Source: Clostridia bacterium (lineage in GTDB: Bacteria; Bacillota; Clostridia; DUPQ01). Taken from it: DNA of 13,696 bases. Location of the stretch: the NCBI GenBank assembly GCA_030592355.1, contig JAUVJE010000044.1, positions 1-13,696 of the forward strand, given 5' to 3'. Below, piece by piece: positions 1 through 7,028 of this stretch. The notes under the pieces are model-generated. The model saw only the letters and a list, made by a program, of their open reading frames with translations. It was not told where the DNA came from and did no database searches. The translations under genes were made by a program, and so were the position numbers. Each line of letters opens with the position of its first letter. Position 1 is the stretch's first letter.

Positions 1-80
1 GCATCAACTACATTTATTATATACTGTTTTTCAGATATTTATGTGCCATATTTGGTACTAAGACTAAGGCGATTTTAAGC

Positions 81-145
81 GGGACAAGTGAATTTCCCCA
101 ATTCATCCCACGTCTGAAGACACGGGTGTTCTTGGGAGGGTAATA
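81..145 (+). mobile_element. Possible right-end remnant of an IS200/IS605-family (TnpB-type) element
   Basis: Bases 107-126 can form an imperfect hairpin: CCC-AC-GTC, loop TGAA, GAC-AC-GGG. It is preceded by ATTCAT and followed by a T-rich run. This layout (ATTCATCCCACG..., then a hairpin ending in GTGGG or CGGG, then a TTTTCTTG-like tail) resembles what I know of the right ends of IS200/IS605 elements, whose transcript gives the TnpB guide RNA scaffold. No TnpA or TnpB reading frame is visible to the left in the 80 bases available. An open stretch at 3-143 has no recognisable domain. The stem carries two internal mismatched pairs, which fits an old, inactive end. The call rests on resemblance only, since the opposite end lies outside the window. 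Confidence 0.4.
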
Positions 146-490
146 AAATTTCCAAAAGGATTTGTTGTCAGGCGAAGTTGCAAATATACAAAGAAAGGTC
201 TTTCAGAGCTAGAAAAAATCGGGGAAATAATCAGGTATCTGTACGGATTTATACTTGAACGACTCCATAGAAAGAAATACTTAATCAAGCTTAGTGACAC
301 ACCCGGTGAAATATATCAAATATTCCTGAATTCAACAAACGGAAAAATAGTAGATGAACTGGGTTTTAGTGAACTAACGGAGAAATACCGTATGGTACGG
401 CATGGAAATAAAAGAGTCTGCCTTGATGGTTATGTTGTAGAGATAGCGAAGAAGTACGAAAAAGCAATTTCAGATATCTGTATTGAGTAA
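131..490 (+). pseudogene. Start-less C-terminal fragment of an unrecognised protein
   Basis: The plus frame ending in TAA at 488-490 stays open back to about 95. It has no ATG, GTG or TTG start before an ATG at 392, far too late for the apparent coding stretch. From about 131 it reads like real protein (GRVIKFPKGF..., KKGLSELEKIGEIIRYLYGF, GEIYQIFLNSTNGKIVDELGF, ending AISDICIE), with a charged, mixed helix/strand composition. I do not recognise the family. The frame passes straight through the IS200/IS605-like hairpin on its left, so the likeliest reading is a gene whose 5' part was replaced or cut off by an insertion. A gene with an ATT/ATA start is possible but less likely. Function is not assigned. 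Confidence 0.5.
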
Positions 491-611
491 GGGAGTGTAA
501 AGTATGTGAGAAAAGCGGGAATCATTGCACAATCCGGACTTCCTATGTGAAATAACTCCTAAAAAGCATTGTTATAATCTGCTATATGATATCGGGCATA
601 AAAATGCAGTG
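491..611. other. Gap between the gene fragment and the cobalamin operon
   Basis: There is no substantial gene here. A GGGAG at 491-495 precedes a GTG at 506 that opens only 14 codons before TGA at 548-550, so this is either a leftover gene start or chance. Just past the cbiB stop on the minus strand there is only a weak 4-bp hairpin (GCAT/ATGC, 596-607) without a convincing T tract. No clear terminator for the cobalamin operon can be seen, and transcription may continue leftwards. Confidence 0.4.
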
Positions 612-1571
612 CTAAAATATAATAATAAAGAATAGTGTTATAGCTGAGAACAATATTATTGCAAGGACAGAACATATAAGCATCAGCTTATTTGTTTTTG
701 AAATATCCTTCTCAACTGGCTGGCGGGTATCATCGCCAATTGACGGTTTAACAACGATTGTCCCGTCATAATCATGAGTACCTCCAAGGAGGATGCCAAG
801 GGCTCCGGACACAGCTGCTTCGCTCCATGCGCAGTTTGGGCTTTCATGGTTGGCATGGTCTCTTTTTAGTATAGCAAAGGCTTTTCTGTAATCTAGCTCT
901 AGTATAAAAGCTGCTGCTACAAGTAGTATTCCGGTAATGCGTGCGGGGATAAAATTTAAAATATCGTCCATGCGGGCGCTTGCCCACCCGAGATTTCTGT
1001 ATTTTTCATTTTGATAGCCTACCATGGAATCCAATGTGCTGACAGCCTTAAATCCCATCGCTGCAATCGGTCCGCCTATGAATAAATAGAAAAGAGGGGA
1101 AATAACGCCATCGGTGGTATTTTCGGCAACGGTTTCAACTGCGGCCCTTATTATATCCTCCGGAGAAAGGCTGCTTGTGTTTCTCCCTACAATATTTGCC
1201 ACTTGTTTTCTTGCTGCGTAAAGACCATCGGAAAGTGAACTTTTCACTTTGTTGGATTCATTTGCCAGACACCGTACAGAGAGAGTTGTATAGGCAAGCA
1301 CAACAAACCCGGCCGCGCTAAGAAAGGGGTTTATTAAAAAAAGCAGTTTCAGTATGAGCCATGTCAAAGCCATGGAAATACCTGAGGTAATAAACAGAAG
1401 AATTACCCCGCCTGTTTTTAACGCAGATTCCGTTTTAAAAATACGGCGTATAATTTTTTCCAGAAAAACTATAAAATACCCGATACCACGGACTGGATGA
1501 GGAAACCAATATGGGTCTCCGGCAATCAAGTCAATGATATAGGCGGCTGCTATTAAATAAAGTCGGTTCAT
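612..1571 (-). CDS. cbiB: Adenosylcobinamide-phosphate synthase CbiB (CobD in aerobic nomenclature)
   Basis: This integral membrane enzyme attaches (R)-1-amino-2-propanol phosphate to adenosylcobyric acid, giving adenosylcobinamide phosphate. That step follows CbiP in cobalamin assembly. The 319-residue protein has the family hallmark near the N-terminus, GDPYWFPHPVRGIG (residues about 19-32). It also has the internal ETVAENTTDGVISPLFY segment, the STLDSMVGYQNEKYRNLGWASARMDDILN segment and the HESPNCAWSEAAVSGALGILLGG segment typical of CbiB. Several hydrophobic stretches (about 1-15, 52-80, 82-100, 155-175, 205-225, 297-319) fit a polytopic membrane protein, and the length is normal. The ATG at 1569-1571 overlaps the cbiP stop as ATGA and has GGAG upstream inside cbiP, so translation is probably coupled. 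It is the last visible gene of the operon. Confidence 0.95.
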   Translation of the reverse strand: MNRLYLIAAAYIIDLIAGDPYWFPHPVRGIGYFIVFLEKIIRRIFKTESALKTGGVILLFITSGISMALTWLILKLLFLINPFLSAAGFVVLAYTTLSVRCLANESNKVKSSLSDGLYAARKQVANIVGRNTSSLSPEDIIRAAVETVAENTTDGVISPLFYLFIGGPIAAMGFKAVSTLDSMVGYQNEKYRNLGWASARMDDILNFIPARITGILLVAAAFILELDYRKAFAILKRDHANHESPNCAWSEAAVSGALGILLGGTHDYDGTIVVKPSIGDDTRQPVEKDISKTNKLMLICSVLAIILFSAITLFFIIIF

Positions 1572-3100
1572 ACTTCTCCATTAATAATTTTATAAATATA
1601 ATCCATGTCCAGACAATTTCTCATTACGAAGGCAAGCCTGTCAAATTCTTTTTCGCGATATTCATTTAGTGTTATGACTTTTTCGGTTGATTCTTCAAGC
1701 CCCTTGAACCGGCGAATGTTGTTTAGAAGACCTCTCAGAAGGCTGCCATTGTCAAAAACACCATGCATATAAGTTCCGAAAACATTACCGTCTCTATTAC
1801 AGACACCATCAATCACGTCACTTATACAGTTATTCCTTGATGTTATTCTAATGCAGGGAATCGCATCTTTCCCATATATATTTTCACCCATGTGAATTTC
1901 GTAACCTTCAAGCATTACATTGCCTAAGTCGATAAAATATTCCTGCCCGTTGGTTACTAGCTCACCAACTGCCTGGGCAGTGGTTTTTTCTTTCATGAAA
2001 TCAACATCCATGTCCAGTAACCCGAGACCATCTATGACAGGGATATTGGATTCTGTTCTATGTGGGTCCCGAAGTTTGTTGGCAAGCATCTGATAACCAC
2101 CGCAGATTCCTATCACTAATTTTCCGGAGGAAGCATGCTCTTTAATCAGAGTATCAAAACCCATGGATTTAATATATATGAGATCTTCGATTGTATTTTT
2201 ACTGCCCGGAAGAATTACGATGTCGGGATTGCCGAAATCTGCAGGGTTCTCAACATATTGAAGAGCAGTATTATTCTGTAAAGGGATAATATTAAAATCA
2301 GTGAAATTAGACATGTGGGGAAGCCTTATTACGGCGACATTTACATCAGATAAGGCTGCTGATTTGGTTTTTTCAAGACGTTCTGTAACGATATCCTCAT
2401 CTTCTATGTCTATGTTCATATACGGAATTACGCCAAGGACAGGTTTGTGTATTATTTCTTCAAGCATTTTCAATCCGGGTCGAAGTAATTCGATGTCACC
2501 GCGAAACTTGTTAATAATAACGCCTTTGATTCTTCTCCTCTCGCTTTCAGTCAATAACTGTATGGTTCCTGTTAAAAATGCGAAAACACCGCCCTTGTCA
2601 ATGTCTCCCACCAGTATTACCGGAGCATTGGCTATTTCTGCCATACCCATATTCACAATATCATTTTCTTTAAGATTGATTTCCGCCGGGCTTCCGGCAC
2701 CCTCTATGAGAATGTAATCATACTTGCCTTCCAAGGTATTATAGATTTTTTTAATTTCCCCTTTCAAGGTTGGCTTAAAAGCAAAAAAATCAGCAGCATT
2801 CATATTTTTATGAACTTCTCCGCGGAAAATAATCTGTGCCTTTTTATCTGAGGTGGGTTTAATGAGTATTGGGTTCATCTCTACGGTTGGCTCGATACCT
2901 GCAGCCTGAGCCTGTACGACCTGGGCCCGACCCATTTCTTTCCCCCTTTTTGTTATAAAAGAGTTTAACGCCATATTCTGGGATTTAAAGGGAGCAACCC
3001 GATGTCCGTCCTGCATAAATATTCGGCAGAAACCAGCGGTCAATAGACTTTTCCCAACGGACGAAGCCGTACCCTGTATCATTAATGATTTTCCTTGCAT
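1568..3100 (-). CDS. cbiP: Cobyric acid synthase CbiP (CobQ)
   Basis: This glutamine-dependent amidotransferase amidates the b, d, e and g carboxylates of adenosylcobyrinic acid a,c-diamide to give adenosylcobyric acid. With the start chosen here it is 510 residues, normal for the family. The N-terminal half is the dethiobiotin-synthetase-like ATPase: P-loop-like GTASSVGKS at about residues 10-18, then FKSQNMALNS, and IEGAGSPAEINL around 132-143. The C-terminal half is the GATase-1-like domain with nucleophile Cys333 in GICGGYQML and His446 in TYMHGVFDN. The frame extends 12 codons further upstream, but ATG at 3098-3100 has AAGGAG at ideal spacing and follows the upstream gene's stop by one base (TAA-A-ATG), so it is the probable start. 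Coupled on both sides to its operon partners. Confidence 0.95.
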   Translation of the reverse strand: MQGKSLMIQGTASSVGKSLLTAGFCRIFMQDGHRVAPFKSQNMALNSFITKRGKEMGRAQVVQAQAAGIEPTVEMNPILIKPTSDKKAQIIFRGEVHKNMNAADFFAFKPTLKGEIKKIYNTLEGKYDYILIEGAGSPAEINLKENDIVNMGMAEIANAPVILVGDIDKGGVFAFLTGTIQLLTESERRRIKGVIINKFRGDIELLRPGLKMLEEIIHKPVLGVIPYMNIDIEDEDIVTERLEKTKSAALSDVNVAVIRLPHMSNFTDFNIIPLQNNTALQYVENPADFGNPDIVILPGSKNTIEDLIYIKSMGFDTLIKEHASSGKLVIGICGGYQMLANKLRDPHRTESNIPVIDGLGLLDMDVDFMKEKTTAQAVGELVTNGQEYFIDLGNVMLEGYEIHMGENIYGKDAIPCIRITSRNNCISDVIDGVCNRDGNVFGTYMHGVFDNGSLLRGLLNNIRRFKGLEESTEKVITLNEYREKEFDRLAFVMRNCLDMDYIYKIINGEV

Positions 3101-3101
3101 T

Positions 3102-4169
3102 TTATTCTCCTTGTCGAAAGTAGTTTGCCAATGCATGTATCAGTTTATTATTACTTTTTCTATCCTTTACAGCAATCCTTGCGAAGTATTCGTCAAGGCC
3201 ATGGTAATCAGAACAGCTCCTAATCAGTATATTTATTTTCCCGAGCTCGTGCTCAAGACGGGGAATTGTTATTCCGAGTGGTTTTGAATCGACAAACAGA
3301 TAATTCGTGAAACTGTCAAAAACAAAAAAACCTATGGATTCCAGGCTCCTTTTCAGAAGGTCTCTTTCCAGCTGATTGTCAGAAAGACTTTTTTTCATAT
3401 ATCCATCCAGAAGAGAAAGCGCCTTAATTGCATTAACGGCAAAGGAATTCAAAACCCAAGGTGCCTGTATGTTTCTCAGTTTTTCAATATTCATGGGATG
3501 GGACAAAAGATATCCCAGCCTTAACCCAGGAACAGCGAATATTTTAGTCAAGGACCCGGCAATGAACAACCCTGGATATTCATAGATGTATTCTCTCATA
3601 GATGCTTCGGGAATGAAATCTATAAAAGCTTCGTCGATTACAACAGAAGCTTTGCTTAGCGCAGCTGTTTCAAGAATTTTCTCAAGGGATTTCCTCTTTA
3701 TGATGCAGCCAAGCGGATTTGACGGATTGCATATATAGGTAATACTGTTTTTAGTTATGTGTGCCTTAATGGCTTCCGGGTCAAAGCATATTTCATGCCT
3801 TTCTGACAATATATTTATATGGTTGACATGTGCTTTGTAAAGAAAGGCAACATGCTCATATTCCACAAAGGAGGGTTGAAGAATATTAACGGTATCCGGT
3901 TGCAACAGAAGTCCGGTCAGGAACAATGCTGAGATGCCACCATTGCTGGGAAGCAGGCTTTCCTCTCTTACTCCGAGGAAATCAGCAATGCCGGATGAGG
4001 CTGTTTTCATTGAGATATCAGGATAATATTGAATATCCCTGATTCCGGCAATCATTCCCTCTAGCATTTCTTTTGGAGGGCCTGCCGGGTTCAGGTTAGC
4101 TGAGAAGTCCATATATTGATCAGGGTTGTCATTTTTCCAAACCTTCCCACCGTGGTTAAATGTCTTCAT
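3102..4169 (-). CDS. cobD: L-threonine-O-3-phosphate decarboxylase, CobD-type PLP enzyme
   Basis: This fold-type I PLP enzyme decarboxylates L-threonine-O-3-phosphate to (R)-1-amino-2-propanol O-2-phosphate, the arm that CbiB attaches. The 355-residue protein opens with the CobD signature HGG (residues 6-8) followed by DFSANLNPAGPP (about 21-32). It also carries CNPSNPLG (147-154), VIDEAFIDF with the PLP-ring Asp at about 179, and GSLTKIFAVPGLRLGYL with the Schiff-base Lys209. The fold is shared with histidinol-phosphate aminotransferase (HisC), but the HGG/DFSANLNP start and the cbiP-cbiB neighbours decide for the cobalamin role. The frame extends 30 codons upstream. ATG at 4167-4169 is preferred because GGAGGA lies 7 bases upstream and the protein then begins at the conserved MKTFNHGG. 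First gene of the operon. Confidence 0.92.
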   Translation of the reverse strand: MKTFNHGGKVWKNDNPDQYMDFSANLNPAGPPKEMLEGMIAGIRDIQYYPDISMKTASSGIADFLGVREESLLPSNGGISALFLTGLLLQPDTVNILQPSFVEYEHVAFLYKAHVNHINILSERHEICFDPEAIKAHITKNSITYICNPSNPLGCIIKRKSLEKILETAALSKASVVIDEAFIDFIPEASMREYIYEYPGLFIAGSLTKIFAVPGLRLGYLLSHPMNIEKLRNIQAPWVLNSFAVNAIKALSLLDGYMKKSLSDNQLERDLLKRSLESIGFFVFDSFTNYLFVDSKPLGITIPRLEHELGKINILIRSCSDYHGLDEYFARIAVKDRKSNNKLIHALANYFRQGE

Positions 4170-4191
4170 AATAAATCCTCCGACTGTGGTA

Positions 4192-4220
4192 ATGATATAT
4201 ATACCAATACATCCAGTCAA
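4192..4220 (-). promoter_or_regulatory. Sigma-A-type promoter of the cobalamin operon
   Basis: On the minus strand, TTGACT (plus 4215-4220) and TATCAT (plus 4192-4197) are separated by exactly 17 bases. Transcription would start near 4185, giving a leader of only about 16 bases. That is far too short for a cobalamin riboswitch, so if this is the main promoter the operon is not controlled that way. Confidence 0.6.
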
Positions 4221-4252
4221 TATACAGATTGTTTTATAATTAATCAACCGGT

Positions 4253-4280
4253 TTTTCAAGCATATGTTTTGTAGTATAAT
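4253..4280 (+). promoter_or_regulatory. Probable promoter of the kinase-flotillin operon
   Basis: A perfect TATAAT (4275-4280) lies 24 bases before the kinase start. A weak TTTTCA (4253-4258) sits 16 bases upstream of it. Predicted transcription start is near 4287, with a short leader containing GGAAAGGG as the ribosome binding site. It is divergent from, and partly back to back with, the cobalamin promoter. Confidence 0.5.
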
Positions 4281-4303
4281 GTCTTTGTTGGGAAAGGGTG
4301 CTT

Positions 4304-5179
4304 ATGAACAATAAAAGGAATAAGAATCTAACTGTTTTCACAGGAAAGTGGCCCCTTATTTACACAGGTATCGTTTTGGCGCTTGGAACTGCTATAGCTG
4401 CGGGAGTTTTTTATGTGCTGGCGACTGTGAGCGATATTTCAATGCAGATGCAGCTCGCCATGGTGGCGGCCGTTGTCCTCGTCATCGTTGCGCTTGTTGT
4501 TTGCTTCAGTATTCTAAAGATCAGGGCAGGGGCTATTGTAATGCAAAAAGATTATAAAACCCTTCTGGAAGCCTATGATAAAACATCAGACTTAAATAAC
4601 ACATTGAGAGAGCAGCGCCACGATTTTCTCAATCATATTCAAATCATTCATGGTTTGATAGAAATGGATAACCACAAGGAAGCTTCTGAATACATGGAAG
4701 AAATATACAAAGAAATACAGTCTGTGAACAGGATTATGAAAACAAAGAGCCCCGCTATCAACGCATTGCTACAGGTTAAGGAAACAACCTGCGATAGTAA
4801 AAATATAACATTTAATATAATATCTACAACACGTCTGGAAAAACCTGCCATGAAGCCCTGGGACATATGTGGGATACTTGGGAACCTTATAGATAACGCC
4901 ATACATGCAGCTGAAAAAGTTAAAGATGGTAAGATTCTCGTATCTTTGAAAGAAGATATAAGAAATTATGTATTCAAAGTAAAAGACAACGGCACGGGGA
5001 TTCCGAAGAATATCGTCGAAATGATTTTTGACCTGGGGTTTACGACTAAGGGAAACATGGGATCGGGAATCGGCCTGGCAGTGTCAAAACGCAAACTTAA
5101 AGAGCATGGCGGCGACATAAAGTTTACAACAGGCAAAAAGGGAACGGTTTTCACATTCAACGTACCAAAAGTTTCCTGA
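4304..5179 (+). CDS. Two-TM sensor histidine kinase, CitA/AgrC-like (Spo0B-type H-box)
   Basis: Membrane-bound sensor kinase of 291 residues. Two transmembrane helices (about 18-40 and 51-71) are separated by only about ten residues, so there is no extracellular ligand domain and sensing is probably within the membrane or through a partner. The cytoplasmic dimerisation helix carries LREQRHDFLNHIQIIHGL with phosphoacceptor His106, the RHDF-N-H form seen in CitA, DcuS and AgrC kinases. The GHKL ATPase domain shows the N box GNLIDNAIHAAE (193-204), DNGTGIP (228-234) and GSGIGLAVSKR (253-263). ATG at 4304 is favoured over an in-frame GTG at 4298, because GGAAAGGG lies at proper spacing only for the ATG. 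Kinases of this class usually pair with LytTR regulators, and one lies at the end of this gene run. Its signal is unknown. Confidence 0.9.
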   Translation: MNNKRNKNLTVFTGKWPLIYTGIVLALGTAIAAGVFYVLATVSDISMQMQLAMVAAVVLVIVALVVCFSILKIRAGAIVMQKDYKTLLEAYDKTSDLNNTLREQRHDFLNHIQIIHGLIEMDNHKEASEYMEEIYKEIQSVNRIMKTKSPAINALLQVKETTCDSKNITFNIISTTRLEKPAMKPWDICGILGNLIDNAIHAAEKVKDGKILVSLKEDIRNYVFKVKDNGTGIPKNIVEMIFDLGFTTKGNMGSGIGLAVSKRKLKEHGGDIKFTTGKKGTVFTFNVPKVS

Positions 5180-5302
5180 TGATTATTGCGGTGGAAAGGT
5201 TGCTATATGTGGTTTTAATATGCAATAACGTATATTTCACAAGATAAAAGATAAATGAATAATATAAAAGGGTAAAATACTATTACGGAAGGAGGCTAAA
5301 AC

Positions 5303-5815
5303 ATGGGTATATTCAGCTTCATAAGCAACATCGAATTGTTGCAAGCTACACTTTTGGTCCTGGGGTTAGTATTTCTTTTAGCGGAAATATTCATACCGGG
5401 ATTCGGAATAATGGGAATTCTGGGCATCATACTTTTCGTAGTGGGAATAATTATGACTGCAAACACTTTTATTGAGGCTCTTGTACTGTTCTTGATACTA
5501 CTGTTGGTTCTTGCCATAGTAATAATACTTGTAGTCAGATCGGCAACCAAAGGCAGATTGTCTAAAAAACTTGTTCACAGAGATTCTTTGAGTAAGAAAA
5601 AGGGCTTCTCGGCAGTTGAGGACATGAAAGTATTTCTTGGCAGGGAAGGCAAGGCGATTTCAATGCTAAGACCCGCCGGCATAGGACAGTTTGACGGGGT
5701 GCGGCTTGATGTGGTTACAAAGGGAGCATACATAGAAGAAGATTCGGACATAAAAATAACGGAAGTCGTCGGGAGACGAATAGTTGTAGATGTTATAGAA
5801 AGTAAGGAGGAATAG
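5303..5815 (+). CDS. Short NfeD-family membrane protein with C-terminal OB fold
   Basis: A 170-residue NfeD protein of the short type, without the ClpP-like protease domain. Three transmembrane helices (about 11-30, 33-52, 58-79) contain the typical EIFIPGFGIMGILGI turn. A linker is followed by a C-terminal OB-fold segment (about 113-165): FLGREGKAISMLRPAGIGQFDGVRLDVVTKG..., ending in KITEVVGRRIVVDVI. NfeD proteins are regularly encoded beside SPFH/flotillin genes and are thought to work with them in membrane microdomains (YuaF-FloT and YqeZ-FloA in Bacillus subtilis are the known cases). AGGAGG lies 8 bases before the ATG. The gene is 123 bases after the kinase gene. That gap is AT-rich and could hold its own promoter, but I see no convincing -35/-10 pair. 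Its TAG stop is two bases before the floA ATG. Confidence 0.9.
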   Translation: MGIFSFISNIELLQATLLVLGLVFLLAEIFIPGFGIMGILGIILFVVGIIMTANTFIEALVLFLILLLVLAIVIILVVRSATKGRLSKKLVHRDSLSKKKGFSAVEDMKVFLGREGKAISMLRPAGIGQFDGVRLDVVTKGAYIEEDSDIKITEVVGRRIVVDVIESKEE

Positions 5816-5817
5816 TT

Positions 5818-6825
5818 ATGGAAGCAGCATTAGTAATATTAATTGTAATAATCGCTATAGTATTATTTCTGTCAGTATTGTTTAGTTTGGTACCGCTGGG
5901 ATTATGGATATCAGCGGCAGCCGCAGGTGTTAAAGTCGGGTTGATGAATCTTGTTGGCATGAGGCTTAGACGCGTCGTGCCCGCCAGGATAATCAAACCT
6001 ATGATCAAAGCGAGTAAAGCAGGGCTTGAGGTAACAATAAACGAGCTTGAATCTCACTATCTCGCGGGAGGTAATGTAGATAGGGTTATAGATGCTCTCA
6101 TTGCGTCTGGGAAAGCTGAAATACCGCTTACATTTAAAACTGCTACCGGAATCGACCTTGCGGGCAGAAATGTGCTTGAAGCGGTTAAAATGAGTGTAAA
6201 TCCTAAAGTTATTGAAACACCCCTGATAGCAGCAATCGCAAAAAACGGTATTGAATTGAAAGCCAAAGCAAAGGTTACCGTACGTGCGAACATTGACAGA
6301 TTGATAGGCGGAGCCGGTGAACAAACCATTATTGCAAGGGTAGGGGAAGGCGTTGTAACAACAATAGGTTCAGCTGCCTCCCACAAAGCAGTACTTGAAA
6401 ACCCCGACTCTATATCACAGAGAGTGCTTAACTCCGGACTTGATTCCGGAACGGCGTTTGAAATACTGTCAATAGATATAGCTGATATTGATGTTGGAAA
6501 GAACATTGGGGCTCAGCTCCAGACCGACCAGGCAGAAGCGGATAAAAAAATCGCGCAGGCTAAGGCAGAGGAAAGAAGAGCTATGGCATTTGCCCGCGAG
6601 CAGGAAATGAAAGCCACCGTACAGGAAATGAGGGCAAAGGTTGTTGAAGCAGAAGCGGAAATTCCAAAGGCAATGGCTGAAGCATTCAGAAAAGGTAATC
6701 TTGGGATTATGGACTATTATAAAATGAAAAACGTTATGGCCGACACCCAGATGCGTGATTCAATAGCTGATATGGATAAAACAAGTAATACCGATGGTAC
6801 AGAATCTAAGAAAACAGGTAAATGA
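5818..6825 (+). CDS. floA: Flotillin-like membrane scaffold protein FloA
   Basis: A 335-residue bacterial flotillin that organises membrane microdomains and influences membrane fluidity and assembly of signalling and secretion complexes. The N-terminus is a hydrophobic hairpin (about 4-30 and 31-46) that anchors it to the membrane. The PHB/SPFH domain follows (about 50-210), with segments typical of FloA: VVPARIIKPMIKASKAGL, LESHYLAGGNVDRVIDALI and DLAGRNVLEAVKMSVNPKVIETP. A long Glu/Ala-rich coiled-coil tract (about 228-285) is the expected oligomerisation region. The C-terminal tail is polar and ends in a Lys-rich segment. Length matches FloA (about 330 residues) rather than the longer FloT. 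AAGGAGG sits inside the end of the NfeD gene, so the two are translated together. Confidence 0.95.
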   Translation: MEAALVILIVIIAIVLFLSVLFSLVPLGLWISAAAAGVKVGLMNLVGMRLRRVVPARIIKPMIKASKAGLEVTINELESHYLAGGNVDRVIDALIASGKAEIPLTFKTATGIDLAGRNVLEAVKMSVNPKVIETPLIAAIAKNGIELKAKAKVTVRANIDRLIGGAGEQTIIARVGEGVVTTIGSAASHKAVLENPDSISQRVLNSGLDSGTAFEILSIDIADIDVGKNIGAQLQTDQAEADKKIAQAKAEERRAMAFAREQEMKATVQEMRAKVVEAEAEIPKAMAEAFRKGNLGIMDYYKMKNVMADTQMRDSIADMDKTSNTDGTESKKTGK

Positions 6826-6826
6826 T

Positions 6827-7024
6827 ATGGCTGAAGGAAAAACCAATCAGGAAATTATGCTGGAAAAACAGCTTAAAATTCTTTTAGCAGAGGAAAGAGC
6901 ATTAAAGCAGGCGGGTCGTAGAATCTCATCAGGAGAAATGAAATTTTCCATTGGAAAAAATGATTTGGTGAAAGGAATAATACTGAGAGAAATTTTAGGT
7001 CCGCCGAAAGCCAGTGAAGGTTAA
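6827..7024 (+). CDS. Small protein (65 residues) of unknown function between floA and the regulator
   Basis: I do not recognise the family. The protein is soluble-looking with no signal or membrane segment. The N-terminal half, up to about residue 28, is a likely amphipathic helix (NQEIMLEKQLKILLAEERALKQA). The second half is basic (RRISSGEMKFSIGKNDLVKGIILREILGPP). The frame runs 11 codons back into floA, but the ATG at 6827-6829 lies one base after the floA TGA (TGA-T-ATG), which argues for coupled translation from there; the upstream SD-like AGG is weak. Its stop is four bases before the regulator start. B. subtilis floA also has a small unknown gene after it (yqfB), but I cannot show homology. 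An adaptor between flotillin and the signalling pair is possible, which is inference only. Confidence 0.65.
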   Translation: MAEGKTNQEIMLEKQLKILLAEERALKQAGRRISSGEMKFSIGKNDLVKGIILREILGPPKASEG

Positions 7025-7028
7025 TTGA

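Noticed and set aside
592..611. Terminator after cbiB
   Set aside because: There is only a 4-bp GCAT/ATGC stem with no proper T tract in the correct orientation.
4170..4259. N-terminal hydrophobic extension of the threonine-phosphate decarboxylase
   Set aside because: It translates the promoter region. GGAGGA and the conserved HGG start support the ATG at 4169, and this enzyme family is soluble.
4170..4303. Cobalamin riboswitch upstream of the cobalamin genes
   Set aside because: The divergent gap is only 134 bases, is shared by two promoters, and shows no B12-box-like structure.
5180..5302. Possible SigW-type promoter (CGTA at 5229-5232) before the NfeD-floA pair, as in B. subtilis
   Set aside because: No TGAAAC-like -35 lies at the required distance. 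GGAAAG at 5192 is far too distant.
5911..6506. Minus-strand open frames opposite floA
   Set aside because: floA is unmistakable on the plus strand. The antisense frames are low-complexity by-products of its codon use.
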